A DNA stretch of 64,000 nt from an uncultured Pelosinus sp. (GCA_900542835.1 UQPB01000001.1:105190-169189), one strand, 5' to 3'; counted from the stretch's first letter, positions 31,809-41,077 are shown. Numbers and translations are program-made. Notes: a model not told the origin generated them from the sequence alone.

Positions 31809-32972
31809 ATGCAGCGATGGATCATGCATGTGGATATGGACGCCTTCTTTGCCTCAGTCGAACAGCGCGACCATCCCGAATTGCGGGGCAAGCCGGTGAT
31901 TGTCGGCGGCTGCGGTGCCCGCGGCGTGGTGGCGACTGCCTCCTATGAGGCCAGGCAGTTCGGTGTGCGCTCGGCAATGCCGGCAGCGGAGGCGAGACGG
32001 CGCTGTCCGCACGCTATTTTTCTGCCGTCCGATCACCGCCGTTACGCCCAGGTATCGCGTCAGATCCGCCGGATTATGGATGAATTTTCGCCGCTGGTGG
32101 AGCCGTTGTCGCTGGATGAGGCGTTTTTAGATTTAACGGGAATGGAGCTCTTATATGCTGATCCTGCCGCTATTGCCCGCAGGATCAAGGAGCGTATTTG
32201 CCTGGAGACCGGCTTGACCGCTTCCGCCGGCATCGCTCCCAATAAATTTCTGGCAAAAGTGGCTTCCGATTTACAAAAGCCGGATGGTCTGGTTGTGGTT
32301 CGCCCCGAAGCTGTCAGACGGTTCCTGGCGCCGCTGCCGGTCAGCCGGCTCTGGGGCGTAGGGGCGGTGACAGCCAAGCTGCTGCGCGAACACAACATTA
32401 ACACAATCGGCCAGCTGGCGGCCTTCGACCTGGAGCAGCTTGAGGGCTGGCTGGGCAATGTCGCCGCCGATCTGCAAGACCTGGCCAAGGGGCGGGATGA
32501 GCGGCCGGTTGTTAGTGATCAGGCCCCCAAATCAGTCGGCAATGAGGAAACCTATGAGCAGGACATCTATGATCCGGAGGAAGTCCGTACGCGGCTGCTG
32601 GCCCTGGCAGTGCATGTCGGCTGGCGGCTGCGCCTGCTGGCAGTGAGCGGGCGCACCCTGACGCTAAAGCTCCGTTACCGTTCCTTCAAAACGGTTACCC
32701 GCAGCCGCACACTGCCAGACCCCACCTGTCTTGATGAAGTCATTTTTGAAACCGCGTGGGAACTGGCCCAGGGCGTATTGCGGGGCGAAGGCATCCGGCT
32801 GCTGGGGATAACGGTGTCGAATCTGAGCAGCGGCGGCGGGCAGTGTTCCCTGTTTGACAATGAGGCGCAGAAAAAGCTGGCGGTGGCAGCGGCGGTCGAT
32901 AAGCTGAGAGAGAAATTCGGCTCGGGGATCGTTTCCCGCGGCCGCTTGCTGCCGCCTAAGCCACCGCAGTAG
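31809..32972 (+). CDS. dinB: DNA polymerase IV (Y-family)
   Basis: 387 residues. Catalytic acids are visible in MHVDMDAFFASVEQ (Asp 8-type) and the SLDEAFLDLT pair near residue 105. Helix-hairpin-helix LWGVGAVTAKLL and the little-finger domain follow. It copies damaged or mismatched templates, an error-prone SOS enzyme. No obvious LexA box was seen upstream, and it lies 34 bp after the 3D-protein gene. The C-terminus lacks a recognisable beta-clamp motif beyond QCSLFD, which is a good clamp-binding match. Confidence 0.93.
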   Translation: MQRWIMHVDMDAFFASVEQRDHPELRGKPVIVGGCGARGVVATASYEARQFGVRSAMPAAEARRRCPHAIFLPSDHRRYAQVSRQIRRIMDEFSPLVEPLSLDEAFLDLTGMELLYADPAAIARRIKERICLETGLTASAGIAPNKFLAKVASDLQKPDGLVVVRPEAVRRFLAPLPVSRLWGVGAVTAKLLREHNINTIGQLAAFDLEQLEGWLGNVAADLQDLAKGRDERPVVSDQAPKSVGNEETYEQDIYDPEEVRTRLLALAVHVGWRLRLLAVSGRTLTLKLRYRSFKTVTRSRTLPDPTCLDEVIFETAWELAQGVLRGEGIRLLGITVSNLSSGGGQCSLFDNEAQKKLAVAAAVDKLREKFGSGIVSRGRLLPPKPPQ

Positions 32973-33082
32973 CTGCGCGGCTGCTGGCGGCAAAATTTCC
33001 TGTAAAGACGGACAATTCAGGCAGGAATATTACCCGCAATTCGCCAATGTATAACCGATAAAGGTGAAGGAGGGGGCGGAGT

Positions 33083-34216
33083 ATGGTTAATAAAGAACGG
33101 GTATTGCAGGAGTTTTTCGAGCTGGTGCGGATTACCTGCCGGACGAAGGCAGAGCGTGAAGTTGCTGATGTTCTTAAGCAAAAAATCGCTTCATACAAGT
33201 GGCAGGTTGATGTCAGCGAAGATGAAGTGGGTGAAAAAATCGGCGGCAATTGCGGCAACGTCTATTTTTTCCTCAAAGGCAATGTCGCCGGCGCGCCGGC
33301 AATGCTGCTAAGTGCCCATCTTGACTGTGTGGAACCCAGCGCCGGCGTCGAGCCGGTATTGAAAGACGGCATTATTACTTCAGCCGGCGATACCATCCTC
33401 GGCGGCGATGATAAAGCCGGCGTAGTCGCGATCATGGAAGCCTTACGGGTGGTCCACGAGCGGAACCTGCCTCACGGCGATATTCAGGTAGTGTTCACCG
33501 TGGCTGAGGAAGGCGGCGTCAACGGCTCCAAAAATATGGATCCCTCCTGGCTCAAGGCTGATTTCGGCTTTGCGCTCGATTCGAGCGGCACCCCCGGCAA
33601 AATAGTAACGGAAGCCCCCGGACAGAATAAAATTGATGTTGTTGTCCATGGTAAAACCGCTCATGCCGGTTTAGCGCCGGAGGAAGGCGTCAATGCCATT
33701 GTCGTCGCCGGCAAAGCGCTGGCGGCATTGCAGCAGGGGCGCATCGACAGTGAAACCACTGCCAATGTCGGCCAGATCAGGGGCGGCGGCGCTACCAATA
33801 TTGTGCCTGACAAGGTAGAGCTTTTCTGCGAGGCCCGCAGCCGCGATATGGCGAAGCTGGAGGCGCAGACACAGAGCATGGTGGCTACGTTTGAGCAGGT
33901 AGCCGCCGAGAATGGCGCAAAGGCGACGGTGACGGTGAAGAAAGCCTATGGGCCGTTTGTTTTGGCGGCGGATTCCCTGCCGGTGCAGACAGCGGTCAGG
34001 GCGGCGAACGCGGTCGGTCTGACCCCGTCAACCGAGGCGACCGGCGGCGGCAGCGACGCCAACTTTTTCAACGCTTACGGAGTTCCTACCGCCGTACTGG
34101 CAGTGGGCATGAGCAAGGTTCACACAACCGATGAATACATCAGGGAAGAGCATCTGTATCAGACGGCGGCGTGGGTGACAGCTATTATCCAGGCAGCTTC
34201 GGAACTGAAGAAATAA
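33083..34216 (+). CDS. M20-family peptidase, PepT-like
   Basis: 377 residues. The metal ligands follow the M20 pattern: SAHLDCVE, GGDDKAGV, VAEEGGVNGSK and a late His (VHTTDEYI). A central dimerisation domain (about residues 185-290) includes GKTAHAGLAPEEGVNA. It resembles PepT-like / YqjE tripeptidases of Firmicutes that cleave N-terminal residues from tripeptides in the cytoplasm. It is alone, with a terminator after it. An acyl-amino-acid substrate cannot be excluded. Confidence 0.85.
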   Translation: MVNKERVLQEFFELVRITCRTKAEREVADVLKQKIASYKWQVDVSEDEVGEKIGGNCGNVYFFLKGNVAGAPAMLLSAHLDCVEPSAGVEPVLKDGIITSAGDTILGGDDKAGVVAIMEALRVVHERNLPHGDIQVVFTVAEEGGVNGSKNMDPSWLKADFGFALDSSGTPGKIVTEAPGQNKIDVVVHGKTAHAGLAPEEGVNAIVVAGKALAALQQGRIDSETTANVGQIRGGGATNIVPDKVELFCEARSRDMAKLEAQTQSMVATFEQVAAENGAKATVTVKKAYGPFVLAADSLPVQTAVRAANAVGLTPSTEATGGGSDANFFNAYGVPTAVLAVGMSKVHTTDEYIREEHLYQTAAWVTAIIQAASELKK

Positions 34217-34225
34217 GTGTATTAG

Positions 34226-34262
34226 CAGAAAGAGGGACCGCGATGAAGCGGTCCCTCTGCGG
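34226..34262 (+). terminator. Terminator after the peptidase gene
   Basis: The gcagaaagagggaccgc / gcggtccctctgc hairpin has a short loop, directly after the stop. There is no long T-tract. Confidence 0.6.
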
Positions 34263-34265
34263 TTT

Positions 34266-34510
34266 GTTGAAAAACCTTATTTCCAGGCCGTTAGCCCTTT
34301 TACGTTGTTCCCGCAGGAGAAGCCGCCCACTCTGCGGTGCTAAAGCGACAGGAGCCGCGCAATGGACTCGTGAGCCGGCAGCGATGCGTACGAAAAAGTA
34401 CCTGTCGCTGCCGGCTCACGAGTCCGTCTGGTATCTGGGGCCTTCTGCGGTCTGGAAACAAGGTTTTTCCCTGGGGGTTCTCAGGCGGTTTAAGGCCTGC
34501 GGGTCACGGC
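34266..34510. repeat. Large palindromic intergenic repeat
   Basis: About 245 bp. The core is a perfect 21-bp inverted repeat (34364-34384 and 34405-34425, starting ggactcgtgagccggcag) with a 20-nt loop. Outer arms also pair: gaaaaaccttatttccagg near 34270 with tctggaaacaaggtttttc near 34450. No protein is encoded. Shared words occur at 60889-61030. It lies between the convergent peptidase and ppx genes. Confidence 0.75.
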
Positions 34511-34512
34511 CG

Positions 34513-36021
34513 CTATTTAATAATGAGATCTGTGCCCATTTCCTTATGGAACCAGCGCGGTATCCGGACCAGCGCCTGCCGTTCCACCGGCGCGGCTGTT
34601 CCACCCAGATCAAGAATCGCCTTGCCATCGGCCAGACCGGCCTGAACCACCTTGATTAACTGCATTTGCGTCGTATCAAGCGCCTCGGCGATAGCCAGAA
34701 TCAGCGACAGTTTTTTGGCGGTCTGCCAGTCAATATTGTCAAAAAATTCACCGTAAATCCGGTTGCGGACAAACTTCGTCGGACCGTTGTGCCAGCCGGC
34801 AATGACGGCGGTCAGCATTTGTTCGCGGTGCGTCAGGCCAAACAGGCGGGCATTTTCCACCAGATAGGCGCTGTGGCGCGGATGGTCGTAATAATTAATG
34901 GTAATGCCGATATCGTGCAGCAGGGCCGCGATATGCAGCAGCTTGCGGGAACGGTCGTCCAAATTGTGCAGGGCCCGCCAGCCGTCAAACATGGTCAGTG
35001 CCAGGGTTGCCACCTGGCGGCAGTGATTGCTGTCGCCCTTGTAAAACAGCAGCATATTATGGGCGCTGTGCATCAGAATGTCGTCAAACAGGCCCTTGCC
35101 GCCCTCGCGCCCCAGATAGTCCCGCCAGAACAGTCCCTCGCGCACGCCGCAGCCGCTGATAATCAGATGCGTGCCCTGTGTGACGTCAAACAGGCCTTTG
35201 ACAATAGTTGAACCGGCAACAATAATATCGGCCCGCTCGCTGCTGAGGCCGGGGAGCTTGCGGCGCTGCCCCAGACTGGTAACCATCAGGGCCCGCCAAA
35301 GCTCATCAAAGGAAAGCCGGCCCAGCCGGTAGTTGTGAACTTTATTAAACGGATAGTTCTTTCGCTTTTGATCCATTTTGGCGATATTGCGGGCGGTGCC
35401 GCCAATGCCGACCAGCGGCAGTGCCAGTTTCTGCAGCCAGGGGACTGTCGCCAGCTGCTCGCGGACAAAGCTGCGCAGATCGGCCAGCTGGCCTTCTGTG
35501 ACGCGGTCGGCGGTCTGGAATTTCTCTGTCAGATAGACGGCACCGAATGGCAGGCTAAGCATCTTTTCCGGTTTGCTGTTGCGGACCAGGGTTAATTCGG
35601 TGCTGCCGCCGCCAAGGTCGAACAGGACTGCGTCCCGGACATCAATGGTGTTAATAACGCCGATATAGCCTAGCATTGCCTCGGTTTCGCCGCTGATAAC
35701 CTCCAGCGTGATCCCGGTTTTTTCTTTGACCATGTCGACAAACTCGCCGCCGTTGCGGGCGTTGCGAACCGCGGCGGTCGCAACCGCTAAAACCCGGTCA
35801 ACATTGAACAGATTGCACATATGGGCAAATATCTGCATGGTGGCGACTGCCCGCTTTACCGCCGCCGGCTGCAGCCAGTGCTCGGTGCTCATGCCTTCGC
35901 TCAGCCGTACCGGATCTTTCTGGTGATAGACCAGATTGTAGGCGCCGTTGGCATAGATATGCATGACAATCAGTCTGGCCGAGTTAGAGCCCAGATCGAT
36001 AATGGCAATACGCTCCGTCAT
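34513..36021 (-). CDS. ppx: Exopolyphosphatase / guanosine-pentaphosphatase (Ppx/GppA)
   Basis: 502 residues from ATG 36021, preceded by gagaggggtgcaacc. The ASKHA-fold motifs are intact: IAIIDLGSNSARL (N-terminal phosphate loop), EVISGETEAMLGY, and LFDLGGGSTELTL. The C-terminal third is an HD-type helical domain (LLHDIGITINYYDH), as in long Ppx proteins. It removes terminal phosphates from polyphosphate or converts pppGpp to ppGpp. It is divergent from the Ppx-like/ppk1 operon, with a PhoP-type box between them. Confidence 0.92.
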   Translation of the reverse strand: MTERIAIIDLGSNSARLIVMHIYANGAYNLVYHQKDPVRLSEGMSTEHWLQPAAVKRAVATMQIFAHMCNLFNVDRVLAVATAAVRNARNGGEFVDMVKEKTGITLEVISGETEAMLGYIGVINTIDVRDAVLFDLGGGSTELTLVRNSKPEKMLSLPFGAVYLTEKFQTADRVTEGQLADLRSFVREQLATVPWLQKLALPLVGIGGTARNIAKMDQKRKNYPFNKVHNYRLGRLSFDELWRALMVTSLGQRRKLPGLSSERADIIVAGSTIVKGLFDVTQGTHLIISGCGVREGLFWRDYLGREGGKGLFDDILMHSAHNMLLFYKGDSNHCRQVATLALTMFDGWRALHNLDDRSRKLLHIAALLHDIGITINYYDHPRHSAYLVENARLFGLTHREQMLTAVIAGWHNGPTKFVRNRIYGEFFDNIDWQTAKKLSLILAIAEALDTTQMQLIKVVQAGLADGKAILDLGGTAAPVERQALVRIPRWFHKEMGTDLIIK

Positions 36022-36121
36022 GGTTGCACCCCTCTCATATTGCATTATTCCGTTCTTTTTGGCAAAAAACCTTTCCGGCGACAGGATTTTTTGTCGTATT
36101 TATTGCTGAAAGGGGGAAAAG

Positions 36122-36149
36122 TTAACATGGAATTAACGTGAATTTAACA
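36122..36149 (+). promoter_or_regulatory. PhoP-type box before the Ppx-like/ppk1 operon
   Basis: TTAACA (36122), TTAACG (36133) and TTAACA (36144) are spaced exactly 11 bp, the Gram-positive PhoP pattern TTAACA-N5. It sits 77 bp before the TTG start of the operon and suggests induction under phosphate limitation. Confidence 0.72.
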
Positions 36150-36225
36150 TCCGGCTGGCCGCTAAAGCGCGCCGGGAAAGGATTTTTACGGAAACAGCGT
36201 CGAATACTAAAGGGAGGTGATTTGA

Positions 36226-37773
36226 TTGGCCAGGCAAATTCACAGCTTCGCCGCCATTCATGTCGGTTCCGAACAAGTCAGCATGCAAATTGCCGAGTTT
36301 CAGGGACTGCATGATATCAACATTATTGAGCGCGCCGCCCTGCCGGTGCCGCTGGGCGAGGAAGCCTTCAAGACCGGCCGCATCAGCTTTGCCGCGGTCA
36401 GTCAGACTTGCGAGCTTCTCAAAGGCTATCGTCGCCTGTTAAGCGAATACGGAGTGCGTGAATACCGGCTGTTTGCCACCACGGCCGTACGCGAGGCTGA
36501 AAACCAGCCTTACATTATTGATCAGATCCGGGTGAAAACCGGCTTTCAACTGGAAGTTGCCGATATGCCTCAGGAAATTTTTGCGAAATATATTGCCCTG
36601 TTCCGTGTTATTGCTATGAACGGCCTGAACGATTCCGGCAAACCGCTGTTGTTTGTCGACATCTCGTCCGGCGGACTCGGTTTTACCCTTTATAAGGAAC
36701 CCGACATCATTTACCAGCAGAATATCCATATCGGCGCGCTGCGGATCAAGGAAAGCTTTGATAAGCAGCAGCGTGACGCGATCCACTTTCACAAAGTTTT
36801 ATCCGAATATATTTACAGCACAATTGAGCCGGTGGAGCAGAAACTGCAGGCCCATAAGATCCGCTATTTGGTGCTTTCCGGCAGTGAAACCCGGCTGGTG
36901 CTGAAAATGCTGGGCAGAGATCAGACTGAGGCGCTGTCCCGGGTTAGTTTGGCCGATTTTGACGCTTTGTATGAACGGGTGCGGGAGTTGAATCTGCCGC
37001 AGCTGATGCAGGCTTTTGATCTCAGCGAGCAGAAGGCGGAAATGGTTTTGCCCACCATTGTCCTCTACAAACAAATTCTCAATCTGGGAGAGATTGAGGA
37101 AATTATTTTTTCCAACGCCAATTTCAACGATGGTGTCATTCTGCGGCATGTGGCCGAGAAAACCGCCGATCCCTGGTGGCTGCTGATTGAGCAGCAGACT
37201 GTCAGCCTGGCCCGCTATCTTGGCGAGAAGTATCAGCACGACAGCCGGCACGCCAGGTGTGTGGAACAGAATTCGCTGCAAATTTTTGATAAACTGAGCA
37301 AAGCCTATGGTCTGGGCAAGCAGGAGCGGCTGCAGCTGACGCTGGCGGCAATTCTGCATGATATCGGCAAGTATGTCAGCCTGCGGCGGCATTATTTTTA
37401 CTCCTATCGCCTGATCAGCTCCTCCGATATTCTCGGCTTGTCCGAGACGGAAAAGCAGGTTATCGCCTGCGTAGCCTGCTATCATTCCAAAATAACGCCG
37501 TCAACTGTCGACGCCTATTTCCGCGAGCTGACGACAGAGCAGCAGGTTACGACGGCAAAGCTGTCGGCGATTCTGCGGCTGGCTGATGCGATTGACCGCA
37601 GTCACCGCCAGAAGGCGACCATAGAGTCGATTATGCTCAAAGGTGATGAGATGACAATACTGGTTAGCTCGATTGAGGACATTACATTGGAAGAATGGAC
37701 ATTTGCCGATAAAGCCGATTTCTTTGAAAATGTATTCGGCATCCGCGCTGTTCTGGAAAGGCGGTCGTTATGA
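36226..37773 (+). CDS. Ppx/GppA-like protein with altered active site and HD domain
   Basis: 515 residues; the start is TTG 36226 after aaagggaggtgatttga. The overall Ppx layout (two ASKHA lobes, HD domain from about residue 335 with LAAILHDIGKYVSLRRH) is clear. The catalytic loops are not canonical: IDLGSNS is AIHVGSEQVS and DLGGGST is DISSGGLGF, so key phosphate-binding Asp/Gly residues have changed. It overlaps ppk1 by 4 nt (translational coupling). A regulatory or pseudo-enzyme role toward polyphosphate kinase, or action through the HD domain, is more likely than ordinary exopolyphosphatase. Pho box upstream. Confidence 0.8.
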   Translation: MARQIHSFAAIHVGSEQVSMQIAEFQGLHDINIIERAALPVPLGEEAFKTGRISFAAVSQTCELLKGYRRLLSEYGVREYRLFATTAVREAENQPYIIDQIRVKTGFQLEVADMPQEIFAKYIALFRVIAMNGLNDSGKPLLFVDISSGGLGFTLYKEPDIIYQQNIHIGALRIKESFDKQQRDAIHFHKVLSEYIYSTIEPVEQKLQAHKIRYLVLSGSETRLVLKMLGRDQTEALSRVSLADFDALYERVRELNLPQLMQAFDLSEQKAEMVLPTIVLYKQILNLGEIEEIIFSNANFNDGVILRHVAEKTADPWWLLIEQQTVSLARYLGEKYQHDSRHARCVEQNSLQIFDKLSKAYGLGKQERLQLTLAAILHDIGKYVSLRRHYFYSYRLISSSDILGLSETEKQVIACVACYHSKITPSTVDAYFRELTTEQQVTTAKLSAILRLADAIDRSHRQKATIESIMLKGDEMTILVSSIEDITLEEWTFADKADFFENVFGIRAVLERRSL

Positions 37774-39872
37774 ATTCCGCATTTGATAAGCCGGAGTTTT
37801 TCCTGAACCGGGAATTAAGCTGGCTGTCTTTCAACCGTCGTGTGCTGCAGGAAGCTGACGACAAGCAAAAGCCGCTTTTGGAACGCTTGAAATTTGTCTC
37901 GATTGTCGGATCTAACCTGGATGAATTTTTTATGATCCGGGTGGCCGGCCTTAAGCAGCAATTCGACAGCGGCATCAATAAAAAAGACGCTGCCGGCCTG
38001 ACTGTGGCCGCCCAGCTGAGCGGTATCGCGATCATGACCCAGGAACTGGTCAGACAGCAATACCGGTTCTATAAAAAGATTATCGCCCAGTTGACCGAGG
38101 CCGATATCCTTATTGAACCGTTTGCGTCGCTGAGCGAGAAGGAAAAAGAGTGGGCGCGCAATTACTTTCTCGACACGATCTATCCGGTCATTACGCCGCT
38201 GGCAGTAGACGCCAGTCATCCGTTTCCCTTCCTTGCCAACCGAAGCCTGAATATTGCCATATCGCTGGTAACCAAGGGCGAGACCAAAATGGCAGTCGTC
38301 CAGGTGCCGGCAGTCTTGCCGCGCCTGGTGGCAATGCCGGGAAGCGATAAAAAGCAGAAATATATCTTTTTGGAAGAGATTATCCAGGCTTACTGCCAGC
38401 AGTTGTTTGTCGGTCACAAAGTAAAGGATATGGCGGTTTTCCGGATTACCCGCAATGCTGATTTGCTGATTGATGAAGAGGACGCCGGCGATTTGCTGGT
38501 TGAGGTTGAAAAATCCTTGCGACAGCGCAAGCATGGCGAGGCTGTGCGGCTGGAAATTGACAAGACGGGCAGTCAACAGCTGCGGCAGCTGCTGGTGGAG
38601 GCGGTGAAGATCGGCGATTGCGATGTCTATCCGATTCCCGGTCCGATTGATCTGACCTGCTTCAGCAAATTTGTCGATCGCGTCTGCCGGCCCGAGCTCT
38701 GTTACGCGCCGCTGCAGCCGCAGACAGCGGCCGAACTGCTTGATGTTGAGGATTTGTACGCCGCTATCCGTGAACGCGACGTGCTGCTGCATCATCCTTA
38801 TGAATCGTTTGGGCCGGTACTGGAATTTGTGCGGCGGGCCGCCGCAGATCCGCAGGTGCTGGCGATCAAGCAGACACTGTACCGCGTCAGCGGCAATTCA
38901 CCGATTGTCAGGGCGCTGGCCCAGGCAGCCGAAAACGGCAAGCAGGTGACGGTGCTGGTCGAATTGAAAGCGCGGTTTGACGAGGAGAACAATATTCTTT
39001 GGGCAAGGCGGCTGGAAGAGGCCGGCTGTCACGTAATTTATGGCCTCGTTGGCCTGAAGACGCACAGTAAAATCTGCCTTGTTGTCCGCCGTGAGAACAA
39101 CGGCATCAAACGCTATGTTCATCTCAGCACCGGTAACTATAATGACGCTACCGCCCGCGTCTATACCGATATGGGGCTGTTCACCGCCAACGACCAGTTT
39201 GGGGCCGACGCTTCGGCTTTCTTCAATATGCTGTCAGGCTATTCAGACGCGCCGGTATGGAATAAATTTGTCGTTGCGCCGCTGGGGCTGCGCAAGCGGA
39301 TTATTGAGTTGATTGACCAGGAGCTGCAGTGGGCGCGGGCGGGCCGGCCGGCCCGGATTATTGCCAAGATGAATTCCCTGCTTGACCGCGACATTGTGAA
39401 AAAACTTTATGAAGCCGCCGCCGGCGGCGTGAAGATCGACTTGATTATTCGTGGTATTTGCGTGCTGCTGCCCGGCATCGACGGCGTCAGCGAGAACATT
39501 AGCGTTCGCAGCATTGTCGGCCGCTTTCTTGAGCATAGCCGCTTGTTCTATTTTGCAAATGGCGGCGATGAAAAAGTTTTTCTCTCCAGTGCCGACTGGA
39601 TGCCGCGCAATCTTGACGCCAGGGTGGAGCTGTTCTTTCCCGTTGATGACGAGCGTCATATCGCCCGCATTAAGGCGATTCTCGACCTGCAGCTTGCCGA
39701 TACCGAACGGGCCCACGTCTTGCGCAGCGACGGCCGCTACCGTAAGGTACGCCGCGCCAAAGGCGAAGGACTGGACAGCCAGGCCGAGCTGTACCGCCTG
39801 GCCAAGGCAGCTGCCTATAAGCCGGAGATGCCGCTGGAGCAGCGGCTGAAGCCGATGTACCGCAAAGACTAG
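37770..39872 (+). CDS. ppk1: Polyphosphate kinase 1
   Basis: 700 residues, standard length. It begins FLNRELSWLSFNRRVLQEA, the N domain. The autophosphorylated His lies in GLKTHSKICLVVRRE, and VELKARFDEENNILWAR and FLSSADWMPRNLDARVELF are family signatures. PPK1 makes long-chain polyphosphate from ATP at the membrane. Co-transcribed with the Ppx-like gene (ATGA overlap) under a probable PhoP box. Confidence 0.97.
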   Translation: MNSAFDKPEFFLNRELSWLSFNRRVLQEADDKQKPLLERLKFVSIVGSNLDEFFMIRVAGLKQQFDSGINKKDAAGLTVAAQLSGIAIMTQELVRQQYRFYKKIIAQLTEADILIEPFASLSEKEKEWARNYFLDTIYPVITPLAVDASHPFPFLANRSLNIAISLVTKGETKMAVVQVPAVLPRLVAMPGSDKKQKYIFLEEIIQAYCQQLFVGHKVKDMAVFRITRNADLLIDEEDAGDLLVEVEKSLRQRKHGEAVRLEIDKTGSQQLRQLLVEAVKIGDCDVYPIPGPIDLTCFSKFVDRVCRPELCYAPLQPQTAAELLDVEDLYAAIRERDVLLHHPYESFGPVLEFVRRAAADPQVLAIKQTLYRVSGNSPIVRALAQAAENGKQVTVLVELKARFDEENNILWARRLEEAGCHVIYGLVGLKTHSKICLVVRRENNGIKRYVHLSTGNYNDATARVYTDMGLFTANDQFGADASAFFNMLSGYSDAPVWNKFVVAPLGLRKRIIELIDQELQWARAGRPARIIAKMNSLLDRDIVKKLYEAAAGGVKIDLIIRGICVLLPGIDGVSENISVRSIVGRFLEHSRLFYFANGGDEKVFLSSADWMPRNLDARVELFFPVDDERHIARIKAILDLQLADTERAHVLRSDGRYRKVRRAKGEGLDSQAELYRLAKAAAYKPEMPLEQRLKPMYRKD

Positions 39873-40157
39873 TACCTACCAGTTAGATAGCGTTGACACA
39901 ACACCACCTGGCGCAAGCTATTCTCCGTCCGATATGAACCGCGTTCCGGCCATCGACTCCGTGAAGCTTAGTGCATTCGCGTCTGGTCTTCCTATTCCCT
40001 GGCTGCATCGGTCAGGCGGCGGCTCGCTGCCGCTTCTGGATTCAGAAAAAGTCCGTTTTGGGAAGCGATTGTCCCGATCAATCGCGACAGGGACTTCTCA
40101 GACAAGGGGGAATTGCGTATAATAGAACAGTGCAGTACTGAGCAAAGGAGTTGTATC

Positions 40158-40466
40158 ATGCAAAATACATTTCGGGTCGCTATCCATTCCGGCAAAAGCT
40201 TTGGCCGTATAGAATATGATTCTGCCGCAAAAACCGCAGTGGTCATTCTTGACGATGTCGCTAAACGGCAAGCGGTCGAAGCTTATCTGAAGCAGCCGCG
40301 GCTGCTGCCGCAGGTGCGCGATACCCTGCTTGATCTGGAGTATAATCAGATTGCGCCGCTCGATTCACTGGAAGCGTTCCAGCTGTCTCTGACCAAGCTG
40401 TGGGAAGCGACCGGCGTGCTGGTTGACTGGAGCCGCCCGGCTGATGACGAATTCCGGATTAAATAA
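40158..40466 (+). CDS. Hypothetical protein, 102 residues
   Basis: 102 residues from ATG 40158, behind agcaaaggagttgtatc. An upstream promoter-like gcgtataatag (40114-40124) has an extended -10. The sequence (MQNTFRVAIHSGKSFGRIEY...) is soluble and mixed alpha/beta with no recognised motif; the C-terminus (LWEATGVLVDWSRP) is Trp-rich. I do not know the family. It is followed immediately by a cluster of DnaA boxes. The preceding gap 39873-40157 shows no gene or clear repeat. Confidence 0.6.
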   Translation: MQNTFRVAIHSGKSFGRIEYDSAAKTAVVILDDVAKRQAVEAYLKQPRLLPQVRDTLLDLEYNQIAPLDSLEAFQLSLTKLWEATGVLVDWSRPADDEFRIK

Positions 40467-40473
40467 TCATAAC

Positions 40474-40654
40474 TGTGGATAACCTTGGTGGTACGGCTGT
40501 AAAATACAGAGTTTATCCACAAAACTATCCACATTTACGCTTGCTTTGTGGATAATTCACAAATGAATGCCGTAAATAAGCCGGCCGGACCCACCTGATC
40601 ATGTGGATAGTAATCTTGCACAGGCTGTGTGCAGTTGGATTATCCTGTTGATAA
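40474..40654. promoter_or_regulatory. Cluster of six DnaA boxes
   Basis: Exact TTATCCACA boxes lie at 40474-40482 (reverse), 40513-40521 and 40547-40555 (reverse). One-mismatch boxes lie at 40525-40533, 40602-40610 and 40646-40654. Six boxes in 180 bp is far above chance. There is no dnaA gene here, so it is more likely a DnaA-titration or transcription-control cluster than oriC. The gap 40467-40855 otherwise holds a terminator and the tRNA promoter. Confidence 0.75.
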
Positions 40655-40703
40655 CTGATGAGAGACTTGCGGCTTTAGCTGATAAGGCTCTCATCAGTTT
40701 TTT
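40653..40703 (+). terminator. Orphan terminator after the DnaA-box cluster
   Basis: Arms aactgatgagag / ctctcatcagtt followed by tttttt, with a 23-nt loop. The nearest gene upstream ends at 40466, so it either ends that mRNA or a short RNA arising in the box cluster. Confidence 0.7.
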
Positions 40704-40791
40704 GACGATAGCCGGCGATCTGCTCCGGCTGCCGTGCCATTGCTTAACTGGCTTCAGAACCGGGCGGATTCATGCGCCGCCGTGCAAAATG

Positions 40792-40820
40792 TTGATTTTT
40801 TAGGTCAAATAAGCTATTAT
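40792..40820 (+). promoter_or_regulatory. Promoter of tRNA-Arg
   Basis: TTGATT (40792-40797) and TATTAT (40815-40820) are separated by 17 bp, about 35 bp before the tRNA. Confidence 0.6.
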
Positions 40821-40855
40821 ATTCAGGTAGGGAAAGGTCAGGTTGCTAGTCTAAT

Positions 40856-40932
40856 GCGCCCGTAGCTCAGGTGGATAGAGCAGCGGTTTCCTAAACCGCG
40901 TGCCGGTGGTTCGAGTCCTCCCGGGCGCACCA
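40856..40932 (+). tRNA. tRNA-Arg (CCT)
   Basis: 77 nt with acceptor stem GCGCCCG / CGGGCGC, D-arm GCTCAGGTGGATAGAGC, anticodon stem-loop GCGGTTTCCTAAACCGC (anticodon CCT), T-arm GGTTCGAGTCC and encoded CCA. It reads AGG. Confidence 0.97.
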
Positions 40933-40936
40933 AAGA

Positions 40937-40975
40937 TACAGATACATTTCGACAAGAAATGTGTCTGTTTTTTTT
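40937..40975 (+). terminator. Terminator of tRNA-Arg
   Basis: acagatacatttc / gaaatgtgtctgt hairpin followed by eight T. Confidence 0.9.
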
Positions 40976-41077
40976 GCTCTCTGATCAGTTATAATTAAAA
41001 CAGGCTAATATTTATGAGCACATAAATAAACAGGAAGTTGTAGTGCAGACTATGTATATTAGGAGGGGATCAGCGTT

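Noticed and set aside
40474..40654. oriC itself
   Set aside because: No dnaA, dnaN or rpmH adjacent and no long AT-rich unwinding region; a box cluster is the safer call.
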